A stretch of 64,000 nucleotides of DNA from JACVRW01 sp963771715 (lineage in GTDB: Bacteria > Actinomycetota > Thermoleophilia > Solirubrobacterales > Thermoleophilaceae): contig CAVYUQ010000023.1 in the NCBI GenBank assembly GCA_963771715.1, forward strand, positions 1 to 64,000, read 5' to 3'. Made by a program: the position numbers and the translations under genes. The notes beneath the pieces are model-generated. The model made no database searches, had not been told where the DNA came from, and was given only the letters and a program-made list of their open reading frames with translations. This document shows, in pieces, positions 12,599-22,293 of the stretch. Within the stretch, counting starts at the first letter, position 1; each line of letters begins with the position of its first letter.

Positions 12599-13575
12599 TC
12601 GATTCCCTTGGTCGTGGTGACGTGCGACTTCTCAGTATCCCGATCCCGCGCTATCTCAAGGGCTGCGAGCACGCCCGCCCCGATCACTCCGGCGTCCGCG
12701 CCTCCCTCGGCGAGCGCGATGGTCACGCGCTTCCAAAGCGCCGGGAGCGCGCGCGCGCCGGCCTCGTTGACCGCGCGATCGAGGAACAGGTGCGAGACGC
12801 GCGAGACCCCGCCGCCGATCGCGAGGCGCTCGGGCTCGAAGACGTTCACGCAGGTGGCCATGCCAACCCCCAGGATGCGCGCGAAGTTGTCCATCAGGCG
12901 CAGGGCGTCGGGATCGCCGTCCTCCGCCGCGGCCACCAGCTCGCGGCCGGACACCCGGCCGTCGGGACCCGCGCGCCGCGCGAGGCGGCTGTCCGGCTGG
13001 TCGCTCGCAAGCTCGGTCGCGTCGCGCTCGAGGGCCTGTCCGGAGCAGTAGGCCTCGAGGCAGCCGTGGTTCGGGCAGTTGCCCGGGCAGGAGGGCCCGT
13101 CCGGGTTGATCGTCATGTGGCCGAGCTCGGCCCCGAGGCCGTGCGCTCCGCGGAACGTGAGGCCGTCGATCACCACGCCGCCGCCCACGCCCGTGCCGAG
13201 CGTGAGCATCACGAGGTTGCGCGCGCCGACGATGTGCGCCTCCGCCAGCGCGGCGCAGTTGGCGTCGTTGTCCACGAACACCGGCACGCCGAAGCGGCGG
13301 CCGAGCTCCTCGCGCAGCGGCACTCCCGTGAGCGGGATGTTCACGCTGCTCTCGACGGTGCCCGTCTCGTAGTCGATCTGCGACGGCACGCCCACGCCGA
13401 TCGCCTCCGGCTGGCCGGCGTCCCTGATCACGTCGCGCACGGCGTGCTCGAGTCCGTCGAGCAGGGCGTCGGTGCTGACGAGGACCGTGGGGTGCTCAAC
13501 CGCGTGCGTGGCGGTCACGCCGTCGACTGCCGCGACGGCGACTTTCGTACCTCCTACGTCCACTCCCAATACCAC
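12595..13575 (-). CDS. ROK-family glucokinase
   Basis: This ROK sugar kinase (326 residues) most likely phosphorylates glucose to glucose-6-phosphate, the substrate of the zwf and pgi products in the same operon. The phosphate-1 loop GVDVGGTKVAVAAVDG is at residues 4-19. The active-site aspartate is in VFVDNDANCAALAEA. The zinc-binding ROK motif is CPGNCPNHGCLEAYCSG, and the adenosine loop is LGTGVGGGVVIDG. The GTG start at 13575 gives the conserved N-terminus. It is the first gene of the glucose operon, so the promoter should lie in the 95 bases before the GNAT gene. Other ROK sugars such as fructose or N-acetylmannosamine are possible, but the context favours glucose. Confidence 0.9.
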
Positions 13576-13670
13576 GCGGGCTTCCTATCTCCGGGAACGC
13601 ACCCCGCAAGCTTCGCCGATCCGGCCATTGGGCGGTGGATCGGCCGCCGCGGCCCGCCGGGCGCTGTCCG

Positions 13671-14549
13671 TCAGTACAGGATCGACGGGAGGTAGGGGCT
13701 CCTCGGCTCGTTGTAGAGGCCCCTCGTCATCAGCGTCATCGTCTGCACCACGCGCAGGCCGCTGTCGAGTGCCCAGCGGAACAGCTCGCCGTTCCTGACG
13801 GGCAGGTTGAAGCCCGGCCCGCCGAACTCGGGCGCGGCCGCGATCAGCGCCCGCAGGGCGTCGTTGGACGTGGCAACCGCGTGTCCGAAGTAGCCGATCC
13901 CGGTCGTGTAGCCCACGATGCGGCCGCCCGTCTCGACCACCTGGACGCCCCCCTGCGCCAAGGCCGCGCTGACCTCGCCGGCGCGGTCGTGACCGTGTGC
14001 GTCCAGGCTGAGCTCGTTGATGGCATCGAGGTCGTCCTCGGCGGCGGGTCTCACCTCGTAGCCGCTGATGCGCTCCTGAATCGGCGGGCCCTGGAGCGTG
14101 GCGAGCTCCTCGCGGGCGTCGAAGCCAAGCTTCGTGTAGAGCGCGAGCGAGCGGCTGTGGTAGGCCGCCTGGAGGAGCCGGACTCCGTGGAAGCCCTGTG
14201 CCTCCGCGCGCCGGAGCACGGCGTCCATGAGCAGCCGGCCGGCGCCGCCGTCCTGAAGGGCCGGGTCGACGGTGATCGGTCCCACGCCCGCGATCGTCGA
14301 CCGCTCGTCGAGGAAGTTGGAGCCGATCACGCGGCCGTCGCGCTCGGCGACCACGCCGTGGATGCCGGGTGTACCGATGAAGTAGGAGATCGCGGCCACG
14401 CCCGACTCGAGCGTGGGGAAGTCGCTCGCGAAGCCGTGCCGCTCGGCGATCGCAGTGAAGGCCTCATGGACGATGCGCCCCAGCTCCGGGGCATCCTCCG
14501 GGCGCGGCTCGCGCAGGGTTGTGGTGGCGGCGTCGATGGTTGTGATCAT
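13671..14549 (-). CDS. Tandem-domain GNAT acetyltransferase
   Basis: This is a GNAT-fold acyl-CoA N-acetyltransferase of 292 residues; the substrate is unknown. The N-terminal GNAT domain has the CoA-binding region ITVDPALQDGGAGRLLMDAV. A second, degenerate GNAT-like half (about residues 155-290) contains SLDAHGHDRAGEVSAAL and NGELFRWALDSGLRVVQTM. I start at the ATG at 14549 (MITTIDAATTTLREP). An upstream ATG at 14627 would add an unlikely 26-residue leader and overlap the promoter region of the LuxR gene. An indel-laden paralogue with both halves lies at 61.5-62.3 kb. It is divergent from the LuxR-family regulator. Confidence 0.85.
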   Translation of the reverse strand: MITTIDAATTTLREPRPEDAPELGRIVHEAFTAIAERHGFASDFPTLESGVAAISYFIGTPGIHGVVAERDGRVIGSNFLDERSTIAGVGPITVDPALQDGGAGRLLMDAVLRRAEAQGFHGVRLLQAAYHSRSLALYTKLGFDAREELATLQGPPIQERISGYEVRPAAEDDLDAINELSLDAHGHDRAGEVSAALAQGGVQVVETGGRIVGYTTGIGYFGHAVATSNDALRALIAAAPEFGGPGFNLPVRNGELFRWALDSGLRVVQTMTLMTRGLYNEPRSPYLPSILY

Positions 14550-14670
14550 GCCGCTGAGCCTGCCCGCTCGGCGCCCGCGTGGCAATGGGGACGACCCCGA
14601 AATCGTCCCTGATATTTGTCCGTACAACTATGTGAGAAATCGTCCGCGTCGCCCCTACGATGTCGGCGAG

Positions 14671-17489
14671 ATGCGCGACGCTGGCCCAGCCGACCTGCTC
14701 CTCGAGCGCGACCGCGAGCTCGACTCGCTGCGCGGTGTGCTTCAGGAAGCCGCCGGCGGCGGCGGCCGGCTCGCCCTCGTGGAGGGCCCGGCCGGGATCG
14801 GGAAGAGCCGGCTGCTCGCCGAGCTCCGGACGGCGGCGCAGGAGGACGACGTGCGCGTGCTCACGGCGCGCGGCAGCGAGCTGGAGCGCGAGTTCCCGTT
14901 CGGCGTGGTGAGGCAGCTGTTCGAGCCGCCGCTCACGGACGGCGAGGCCCGCGAGCGCTGGCTGGCCGGCGCCGCGGCGCCCGCGCGCGCGATCTTCGAG
15001 GCCGCGGACTCACAGGCAAACGGGATGGCCACCGACGCCACCTTCGCGGCGCTTCACGGCCTCTACTGGCTGACCGCGAACGTCGCGGCGGACGGGCCGG
15101 TGCTGCTGTCGGTGGACGACCTGCACTGGTGCGACCGGCCCTCGCTGCGCTTCCTCGCATACCTCACGCGCCGGCTCGAGGACATGCCGGCGCTCGTGGG
15201 CGCCACGCTGCGCAGCACCGACCCCGGTACGGATCCCGCCCTGATCGCCGAGATCGGACAGGACCCGGTCACGCGCGCCGTCCGCCCCGGGCCCCTCAGC
15301 GCCGCCGGCGTGACGAAGCTGGTGCGCGCGCGGCTCGGCGAGGACGCGGACGAGCGCTTCTGCGCCGCCTGCGCGCGCGTGACCGGCGGCAACCCGCTGC
15401 TGCTGCGCCAGCTGCTCTCCTCGCTCGAGGCAGACGGCGTGAAGCCCGACGCCGCCCACGTGGACGTGGTGGCGGACATCGGCCCGCGGGCGGTGTCGCG
15501 CACCGTACTGCTGCGGCTCGCGCGCCTGGACGACGCCGCCGTGAGCGTGGCCCGCGCCGTGGCGGTGCTCGGTGAGAGCGCGGACCTGCCGGCGGTCGCG
15601 GCGCTGGCCGATCTCCCCGAGCAGCGGGTGGCGGACGCGAGTGGCGCGCTGGCGCGGGCGGAGATCCTCGGGCCGGGCTCGCCGCTCGGGTTCGTGCACC
15701 CGCTGGTGCGCGAGGCGATCTACCACGAGCTCTCGGCCGGCCAGCGCGAGCTGATGCACGCGCGCGCGGCCACCGTCCTGCGCGACGCGGGCGCCCAGCC
15801 GGACCAGGTGGCGTCCCACCTGCTCTCCATGGCGCGGCGCGGGCAGGAATGGGTCGTGGACCTGCTGGCGGAGGCGGCGCACTCCGCGGTCCGGCGCAGC
15901 GCTCCCGACAGCGCGGTGGCGTACCTCACGCGCGCGCTCGAGGAGCCGCCCTCGCCCGCTCGCCGCGGCGAGATCCTGCTGGACCTCGGCATCTCGGGCA
16001 CGAACACCTACGCGCCACTCGCCATCGAGCACCTGCGCGAGGCCTACGAGCTTCTGGACGACCCGCGCAAGCGCGCCACCGCCGCCTGGCTGCTGGCCCG
16101 CACGCTGATCTTCGCCGGCAGCCCCGAGCGCGGCGGCGGCGTTCGCGCAGCGCGCGATCGCCGAGCTGCCGCCGGACCTGGACGACGAGCGCAAGGCGCT
16201 GGAGGCCGTCGAGCTGATCTCGGTCCATTTCGGCGCGCCGGTCGAGGACGCTCCCGAGCGGCAGCAGCGGCTGCGCGAGCGAGCCGGTGGGCGACGGTCC
16301 CGGGGCCAAGATGCTCGCCGCGACGCTGGCCTTCGGCTTGATGGCGGACGCCGGCGACGCCGAGGAGGCGGCGGAGCTCGCGCTCAAGGCGATGGAGGGC
16401 GGAACGCTCCTCGAGGCCGACAACGGCCTGTTCTGGATGGGCGCGATGCTCACGCTCGTGGTGGCCGACCGCCCCGAGGCGGACCCGCTGTGGGAGCAGA
16501 CGCTCGCGCAGGCGCACCGCAACGGCTCGCTGTTCTCGCGCCTGTCGGTGAGCCTCTGGGACGGCTGCTTCAAGCTCGTGCAGGGCGAGCTCGCGGTGGC
16601 GGAGGAGTCGCTGCGGAGCAACCTCGCAATGATCGACGTCTACGGCATCAACGTCCCTCAGGCGGCGTCCTACACCAACGGCTTCCTCGGCGGGGTCCGA
16701 CTCGAGGCCGGCGACGTGGAGGGGGCACGGAAGGTGATGGAGGGCGTGGTGATCGGCGACGGCGACATGGCCGATGGCACCAACTTCGCGCGCCGCACGC
16801 TGATCGGCATCCACCTCGCGGAGGGGAACGGGGACGCGGCGCTCGTGGCCGCCGAGGACCTCGAGCGCCATTCCGCTCGCACGAAGAACCCGCGCTGGGT
16901 GCCCTGGCGCTCGCTGAAGGCGCAGGCGCTCGCCCTGCTCGGGAGGCGCGACGAGGCGATCGCGCTGGCCGAGGAGGAGGTCGAGCTCGCCCGCCGCTGG
17001 GGTGCTCCGAGCGGACTCGGCCACTCCCTGCGCGTGCTCGGTGAGCTTTGCGGGCCGGAGGGCATCGAGCAACTCGAGGAGGCCGCCGTCCTGCTCGAGC
17101 GCAGCAATCAGCGCATCGAGCGCGCCCGCGCCTTCGCCGCGCTCGGCGCCGAGATCAGGCGGGCACGCCGCCCAACGGAGGCGCGCGAGCCCCTGCGGCG
17201 TGCGCTCGAGCTGGCCGAGCAGTCAGGCGCGCACGGACTCGCCGAACACGTGCGCTCGGAGCTCTACGCAACCGGGGCGAGGCCCCGCACCACCGCCCTC
17301 GACGGGGTCGAGTCGCTCACCGAGCGCGAGCTGCGCGTGGCCACTCTCGCGGCCGAGGGCCAGACCAACCGCGACATAGCCCAGATCCTCTATGTGACGC
17401 CGAAAACGGTCGAGGTCCACCTCTCCAACTCGTACCGCAAGCTGGGCATCGCCTCGCGCCGCGAGCTCCCTGCCGCGCTCAGCCCATAG
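14671..17489 (+). CDS. LuxR-family AAA/LAL-type transcriptional regulator (two one-base frameshifts)
   Basis: This is a large ATP-binding regulator of the LAL/MalT-like type, about 939 residues. An N-terminal AAA ATPase domain has Walker A GPAGIGKSRLL (about residue 40) and Walker B VLLSVDDLHWCD. A helical TPR-like middle follows. The C-terminal LuxR helix-turn-helix is LTERELRVATLAAEGQTNR then TPKTVEVHLSNSYRKLG. The frame is broken twice: removing one G at about 16132 and one C at 16280 joins all three segments. I chose the ATG at 14671 (MRDAGPADLLLERDREL); upstream in-frame starts read through the divergent promoter. The FAD oxidoreductase 46 bases downstream is a candidate target; the ligand is unknown. 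Confidence 0.88.
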
Positions 17490-17535
17490 GGGTCGTCCCC
17501 CCAAAAGTTAGGGGGTAGGTGTAGGGGTCGCCTCG

Positions 17536-19113
17536 ATGCCGGGCGGCTCGCCAGCGCCGATGCTTGCGGGGATGCAGCGCAGGAACCTGAACCTGAGCCT
17601 CGAGCTCGAGCTCCTCGACGGGGAGCTCCACGGCCGCTGCCACGACGGAAACGGCGGCGACCGCCGCTTCTCCGGCTGGCTCGGCCTGATCGGGGCCCTT
17701 GACTCTTTCGTCTCCGACCCAGGGAGTAACTCAGTGCTTATTTCGCAGAGCAGCCGCTTCGCCGAGCTCGAGTCGCGCATCGACGGGCGCGTACTGACGG
17801 CGGGCGACGACGCGTGGGACAGCTCACGCCAGACCTTCAACCTGACCCACGACCAGCAGCCTGCAGCGATCGTCCGCGTGGCCTCCGCGCAGGACGTAGC
17901 CGAAGCCGTCAGCTACGCCGCGCAGCACGGCCTGCGCATCGCCCCGCAGTCCACCGGACACAACGCCGGCCCGATCGAGGGGCTCGAGGACGCGCTGCTC
18001 GTGCGCACGGACGACCTCCAGGAGGTCAGCATCGACGTCGGCGCGCGCCGCGCCCGCGTCGGCTCGGGCGTCCGCTGGGCGGCAGTGTCCGACCCCGCCT
18101 CCGAGGCCGGGCTCGCTCCGCTCTCCGGCTCCTCTCGTGACGTGGGCGTGACCGGCTACTCGCTCGGCGGCGGCATGGGCTGGCTCGGCCGCAAGCACGG
18201 CCTCCAGACCAACGCCCTCACGGCCGTCGAGCTCGTGACCGCCGACGGCGAGCTGCGCCGCATCGACCACGACAACGAGACCGACCTGTTCTGGGCGGTG
18301 CGCGGCGGCGGCGGCAACTACGGCGTGGTCACCGCGCTCGAGTTCGAGCTCTTCCCCGTGCCCGAGCTGTACGCGGGCGCGCTCTTCTTCCCCTACGAGC
18401 GCGCCTCCGAGGTCATGCACGCCTGGCACGAGTTCGTGTCGGCGGACCTGCCGGACGAGATCACGACGGTCGGCCGGGTCGTGCAGGTCCCGCCGCTCCC
18501 GGAGATCCCGGAGATCCTGCGCGGCAAGTCGTTCACGATTCTCCAGGCCGCGTACCTCGGCAACGAGGCCGACGGCGCGGACCTGATCCGCCCGCTCGTG
18601 GAGCTGGGCCCCGAGATGAACACCTTCGCGATGGTCCCGCCGAGCGCCCTCGGCTACCTCGCGATGGACCCCGACGCGCCGCTTCCGTACGTGGGCTCGT
18701 CGCGCATGATCAGCGACGTCAGTGCCGCCGGGATCGACGCCTTCGTCGAGACCGCCGGCCCCGGCTCGGGCTCCCAGCTCGCCAACGTCGAGCTGCGCTC
18801 GCTCGGCGGCGCCATGAGCCGCAAGGCTCCCGGGCACGGCGCACGAGCGACGCTCGACGGCGACTACCTGATGTTCGCGGTGGGCGGGGTGTTCTCGCCG
18901 GAGCAGTACGGCGAGGTGCACGGCCAGGCGGAGGCAGTGGCCGATGCGCTCGCGCCGTGGGACTCCGGGACGCGCTACCTCAACTTCGAGGAGGGCAAGG
19001 TCGACGCCCAGACGTTCTTCGACGCCGACACCTGGCGGCTGCTGCGCGCGCTGCGCACGGAGTGGGACCCGAACGGCCTCTTCCTCGCGAACCACCAGAT
19101 CAAGGAGTCGTAG
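17536..19113 (+). CDS. FAD-binding oxidoreductase, berberine-bridge (BBE) type, with N-terminal extension
   Basis: This is a PCMH/VAO-fold flavoprotein oxidase or dehydrogenase of 525 residues; the substrate is unknown. The FAD domain includes AAQHGLRIAPQSTGHNAGP, whose His is in the position of the covalent FAD-histidine. It is followed by SLGGGMGWLGRKHGLQTN and FWAVRGGGGNYGVVTALEF. The C-terminal BBE segment ends WDPNGLFLANHQIKES. The first 60 or so residues (RNLNLSLELELLDGELHG, then SGWLGLIGALDSF) are not part of the usual fold and look like an extra small module. The ATG at 17536 has AGGGG eight bases upstream. A second family member lies at 58.7 kb without this extension. Confidence 0.87.
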   Translation: MPGGSPAPMLAGMQRRNLNLSLELELLDGELHGRCHDGNGGDRRFSGWLGLIGALDSFVSDPGSNSVLISQSSRFAELESRIDGRVLTAGDDAWDSSRQTFNLTHDQQPAAIVRVASAQDVAEAVSYAAQHGLRIAPQSTGHNAGPIEGLEDALLVRTDDLQEVSIDVGARRARVGSGVRWAAVSDPASEAGLAPLSGSSRDVGVTGYSLGGGMGWLGRKHGLQTNALTAVELVTADGELRRIDHDNETDLFWAVRGGGGNYGVVTALEFELFPVPELYAGALFFPYERASEVMHAWHEFVSADLPDEITTVGRVVQVPPLPEIPEILRGKSFTILQAAYLGNEADGADLIRPLVELGPEMNTFAMVPPSALGYLAMDPDAPLPYVGSSRMISDVSAAGIDAFVETAGPGSGSQLANVELRSLGGAMSRKAPGHGARATLDGDYLMFAVGGVFSPEQYGEVHGQAEAVADALAPWDSGTRYLNFEEGKVDAQTFFDADTWRLLRALRTEWDPNGLFLANHQIKES

Positions 19114-19150
19114 CCGTGAGGCGGCTCCTCCCCTGCTGCCACCTGCTCTC

Positions 19151-19181
19151 GGTCGCCGCGGCGCTTGCGCCCGCGGCGACC
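19151..19181. terminator. Perfect 11-bp hairpin between convergent genes
   Basis: GGTCGCCGCGG at 19151-19161 is perfectly complementary to CCGCGGCGACC at 19171-19181, with a nine-base loop. It sits between the end of the FAD oxidoreductase (19113) and the end of the convergent AraC gene (19193). There is no T-tract, so it is not a classical intrinsic terminator. It may still act as a bidirectional stop or mRNA 3'-end stabiliser. Confidence 0.55.
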
Positions 19182-19192
19182 AGGGGCAGGCC

Positions 19193-20032
19193 CTAGGAGC
19201 GGTTGCGGAAGTCCAGCGGCGCCTCGCCGCGCTGGCGCTTGAAGGCCTTGCTGAACGCGAACTGGTCCGCGAAGCCGAGCCGCGCGGCGATCTCCTTCAC
19301 GGACAGGTCGCTGAAGCGCAGCAGGCGCGCGGCCTCGAGCAGCACGCGGTCGAGGATCAGCTGCTTCGTCGTGCGGCCGGAGAGACGCATCAGGGTCCGC
19401 GACAGCGTGCCGGTCGTGACCCCGAGCTCGGACGCGTAGTGCCCCACGTCGTGGCAGTTTGCGAAATCGCGCTCCAGCGTCTCGAGGAACCGCTGCTGAA
19501 GCTGCACGTCAGCCCTCGTGGCGCCGCCGCCCTCCAGCTGGGCCTCGCGCCAGCGCTGAGCCCATAGGAGCGCGGCCGACAGGAGGTGCCGGCGCAGCTC
19601 GGCGGACTCCGGGCCGGCGGGCTGCTCGACCTCCTCGCGCAGGAGCTCGAGCAGGGCGTCGAAGCGCGGCGCGTCCTCCTCCGGCACGTGCAGCGCGGTG
19701 CATGAGCCGCCCGAGAACAGCCAGCGCCGCGAGCCCATGAGCCACTGGTCGTCGAAGCGCACGACCACGCCGCTCACCCGGTCGGCGCGCTCGAACTGGT
19801 GCACCTGTCCCCTCCCGATCAGCGTGAGCATGCGGGGCCCGAACTCCACCGGCTCGCCGTCGATCAGGTGCCGGCCGGAGCCCTCGCGGACCCAGATCAG
19901 CTCGTGGTACGCGTGCCGGTGCGGCTCGCGAACGTCGTCCCCCTCGATGCTCTCGAGCGACAGCGAACGCACCTGGAGCGCATCCGCCTCGGCGGGTAGA
20001 TCGTCGACCGTGGGCTCAGCCATTTCCGACAT
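19193..20032 (-). CDS. AraC-family regulator with N-terminal cupin sensor domain
   Basis: This is a 279-residue transcription factor. The N-terminal cupin-like ligand domain (about residues 20-150) contains EPHRHAYHELIWVREGSGRH. The C-terminal double helix-turn-helix contains LGVTTGTLSRTLMRLSGR and DLSVKEIAARLGFADQFAF, then FKRQRGEAPLDFR. I use the ATG at 20032; the longer frame begins inside the divergent ACC deaminase gene. Only 16 bases separate its start from that of acdS. It is therefore the obvious candidate regulator of the acdS operon, sensing ACC or a related metabolite (inference). AcdS genes in proteobacteria are usually paired with Lrp-type AcdR instead. Confidence 0.88.
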   Translation of the reverse strand: MSEMAEPTVDDLPAEADALQVRSLSLESIEGDDVREPHRHAYHELIWVREGSGRHLIDGEPVEFGPRMLTLIGRGQVHQFERADRVSGVVVRFDDQWLMGSRRWLFSGGSCTALHVPEEDAPRFDALLELLREEVEQPAGPESAELRRHLLSAALLWAQRWREAQLEGGGATRADVQLQQRFLETLERDFANCHDVGHYASELGVTTGTLSRTLMRLSGRTTKQLILDRVLLEAARLLRFSDLSVKEIAARLGFADQFAFSKAFKRQRGEAPLDFRNRS

Positions 20033-20048
20033 TGTCGAGAATCCGCGC

Positions 20049-21056
20049 ATGAACCTCGACGCCTTCCCCCGCGAACCGCTTCTGTTCGGTCCTTCTCCGG
20101 TGCATCCGCTCGACCGTCTCACGGCGCACCTGGGCGGCGCCAGCATGTGGGCGAAGCGCGACGACTGCAACAGCGGCCTCGCCTACGGAGGCAACAAGAC
20201 GCGCAAGCTCGAGTACCTGGTGGCGGACGCGCTCGCGAAGGATTGCGACACGCTGGTCTCGATCGGCGGCGTCCAGTCGAACCACACGCGCCAGGTGGCG
20301 GCGGTCGCGGCGCGCATGGGGCTCGGCTGCGTGCTCGTGCAGGAGAGCTGGGTGGACTGGCCGGACGTGGTCTACGACCGGGTCGGCAACATCCAGCTCT
20401 CGCGCATCATGGGCGCCGACGTGAGGCTGGTCGAGGCCGGCTTCGGGATCGGCTTCAAGGAGAGCTGGGAGCAGGCGCTTGCCGACGTGGAGGCGGCGGG
20501 TGGCACGCCGTACGCGATCCCCGCGGGGGCCTCCGACCACGAGCTCGGCGGGCTCGGCTTCGCGCGCTGGGCGCAGGAGCTCGCCGAGCAGGAGCGCGAG
20601 CTCGGGGTCTTCTTCGACACCGTCGTGGTCTGCTCGGTCACCGGGAGCACCCAGGCGGGGATGATCGCCGGATTCGCGGCTCAGGACACCGAGCGGCGCG
20701 TGATCGGGATCGACGGTTCGGCGCGGCCGGCCGAGACGCGCGATCAGGTGGCCCGCATCGCACGGCGCACCGCGGAGCTGATCGAGCTGGGGCGCGAGCT
20801 GCGCGAGGACGAGATCGTGCTCGACGACCGCTACCACGCCGGCACCTACGGCATCCCCGACGAGCAGACGCTCGAGGCGATCCGGACCGCCGGGCGGCTC
20901 GAGGGCATGATCACCGACCCGGTGTACGAGGGGAAGTCGATGGCGGGGATGATCGACCTGGTGAGCCGGGGCGAGATCGAGAAGGGCTCGAACGTGCTGT
21001 ACGCGCACCTCGGCGGCCAGCCGGCCCTGAGCGCGTACGCAGGGGTCGTCCGCTGA
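20049..21056 (+). CDS. acdS: 1-aminocyclopropane-1-carboxylate deaminase
   Basis: This PLP enzyme cleaves the plant ethylene precursor ACC to 2-oxobutyrate and ammonia. The N-terminus MNLDAFPREPLLFGPSPVHP matches the family. The PLP lysine is in GNKTRKLEYL (about residue 50), and VSIGGVQSNHTRQVAAVAA follows. Two residues used to separate true ACC deaminases from D-cysteine desulfhydrases are both of the deaminase type: Glu in DPVYEGKSM and Leu in YAHLGGQPALS. The length of 335 fits the family. Stop and next start overlap (TGATG), so it forms an operon with the SnoaL and VOC genes. The trait is typical of plant-associated or rhizosphere soil bacteria. Confidence 0.95.
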   Translation: MNLDAFPREPLLFGPSPVHPLDRLTAHLGGASMWAKRDDCNSGLAYGGNKTRKLEYLVADALAKDCDTLVSIGGVQSNHTRQVAAVAARMGLGCVLVQESWVDWPDVVYDRVGNIQLSRIMGADVRLVEAGFGIGFKESWEQALADVEAAGGTPYAIPAGASDHELGGLGFARWAQELAEQERELGVFFDTVVVCSVTGSTQAGMIAGFAAQDTERRVIGIDGSARPAETRDQVARIARRTAELIELGRELREDEIVLDDRYHAGTYGIPDEQTLEAIRTAGRLEGMITDPVYEGKSMAGMIDLVSRGEIEKGSNVLYAHLGGQPALSAYAGVVR

Positions 21057-21439
21057 TGTCCGAGGAGGTGGTGCAGCGCGCCGTGGACGCCTTCATGCGG
21101 CGCGACCTCGGCGGCATTCTCGCCGTGGCGGACGCTCGGATCGAGCTGCGCTCGCTGCTCACCGAGGCGGAGCGGCCGCTCTACCACGGGCACGAGGGGG
21201 TGAGGGACTGGTTCGACGCGGTCTTCGGCGTATTCCCCGACTGGCGGCCGCAGCCGCGATCCGCGTCGCACGACGAGGACGGTGCCGTGGTGATCGGCCT
21301 CGACGTGACGGCCACGGGTGCCGGAAGCGGCGTGCCGATCGACCAGACCTATTGGCTGGGCGCGCGAGTGGAAGCTGGGAAGATCACCTTCTTCGGCTTC
21401 TTCAGAACGGAGCCCGACGCACTCGAGGCGGTGACATGA
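21056..21439 (+). CDS. SnoaL/NTF2-like fold protein
   Basis: This is a 127-residue protein of the NTF2-like superfamily (SnoaL polyketide-cyclase or ketosteroid-isomerase-like). The pattern is VVQRAVDAFMRRDLGGILAV, then YHGHEGVRDWFDAVFGVFPD, and the closing strand ARVEAGKITFFGFFRT. Such proteins form a small cone-shaped barrel binding a hydrophobic ligand; enzymatic activity is not implied. It overlaps acdS at its start and the VOC gene at its end (ATGA), so the three are probably co-translated. No role in ACC metabolism is known. Confidence 0.82.
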   Translation: MSEEVVQRAVDAFMRRDLGGILAVADARIELRSLLTEAERPLYHGHEGVRDWFDAVFGVFPDWRPQPRSASHDEDGAVVIGLDVTATGAGSGVPIDQTYWLGARVEAGKITFFGFFRTEPDALEAVT

Positions 21440-22293
21440 TCCCCCCGGACACCTCCATCGGAAAGGTTCGCCTGCGCGTGGCGGACCTCGACGACCTCAC
21501 GGCCTTCTACGAGCGCGTGATCGGCCTCAGGGCGGCCGAGCGGGAGGGCCACGTGGTGCGCCTGGGCGCCGAGGGCGGCGAGCCCCTGATCGAGCTGGTC
21601 GGGGCACCGGACGCCCCGCCGCCGCCGAGCTTCAGCACGGGCCTCTTCCACCTCGCGGTCCTGGTGCCCGATCGGGCAGAACTGGCGCGGTCGCTTCAGC
21701 GTGCGGCGGGCGCGGGCTGGCGGCTCACCGGCGCCTCCGACCACCTGGTGAGCGAGGCGCTCTACCTCCAGGACCCCGAGGGCAACGGGATCGAGATCTA
21801 CCGCGACAGGCCGCGCGAGGAATGGCGCCGCAACGACGGCGAGCTCGCGATGGCCACGCTCCCGCTCGACCTGGAGAGCGTGCTCGGCGAGCTCGACCCC
21901 GGCGAGCGGGAGGCGAACGGCATGCCCTCGGGCACGACCATGGGCCACGTGCATCTCCAGGTCGCGGACATCGCGGCGGCGGAGGGCTTCTACAACGGCG
22001 CGCTCGGCCTCGACGTGATGGTGCGCTCCTATCCCGGCGCGCTCTTCCTGGCGGCCGGCGGGTACCACCACCACCTCGGGCTGAACACCTGGCAGAGCCA
22101 GGGTGCGCCGCCGCCGCCGGAGGGCGCGCTCGGGCTCGATCGCTACGAGCTCGTGCTGCCGAACACGGCGGAGCGCGACAGCGCGGCCGACCGGCTGGCG
22201 CAGGCCGGCGCCGACACGGAGCGGCTCGACGAGGGCATCGTGGCCACGGACCCGTCGGGCAACCGCGTGCTGCTGACCGCGCGCGACGCCTAG
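21436..22293 (+). CDS. VOC-superfamily protein, extradiol dioxygenase (CatE)-like
   Basis: This is a 285-residue, two-module vicinal-oxygen-chelate protein of the CatE/YfiE type. Module 1 (about residues 8-125) contains KVRLRVADLDDLTAFYERV and GLFHLAVLVPDR, ending in DPEGNGIEIYRDRPREEW. Module 2 contains TTMGHVHLQVADIAAAEGFY and GYHHHLGLNTWQ, ending ATDPSGNRVLL. The His/His/Glu residues expected for a metal site are present in the motifs GHVHLQV, HHHLGLNTW and the late Glu-containing strand. Homologues cleave catechols or related substrates; the actual substrate is unknown. The start overlaps the SnoaL stop. Confidence 0.85.
   Translation: MIPPDTSIGKVRLRVADLDDLTAFYERVIGLRAAEREGHVVRLGAEGGEPLIELVGAPDAPPPPSFSTGLFHLAVLVPDRAELARSLQRAAGAGWRLTGASDHLVSEALYLQDPEGNGIEIYRDRPREEWRRNDGELAMATLPLDLESVLGELDPGEREANGMPSGTTMGHVHLQVADIAAAEGFYNGALGLDVMVRSYPGALFLAAGGYHHHLGLNTWQSQGAPPPPEGALGLDRYELVLPNTAERDSAADRLAQAGADTERLDEGIVATDPSGNRVLLTARDA

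Noticed and set aside
15010..16194. Long minus-strand frame opposite the LuxR regulator
   Set aside because: High-GC shadow with no domain; the plus strand has clear Walker motifs and codon bias.
20147..21055. Second plus-strand frame through acdS that ends in the SnoaL protein
   Set aside because: Only the part from 21056 is real; upstream is Arg-rich shadow of ACC deaminase.
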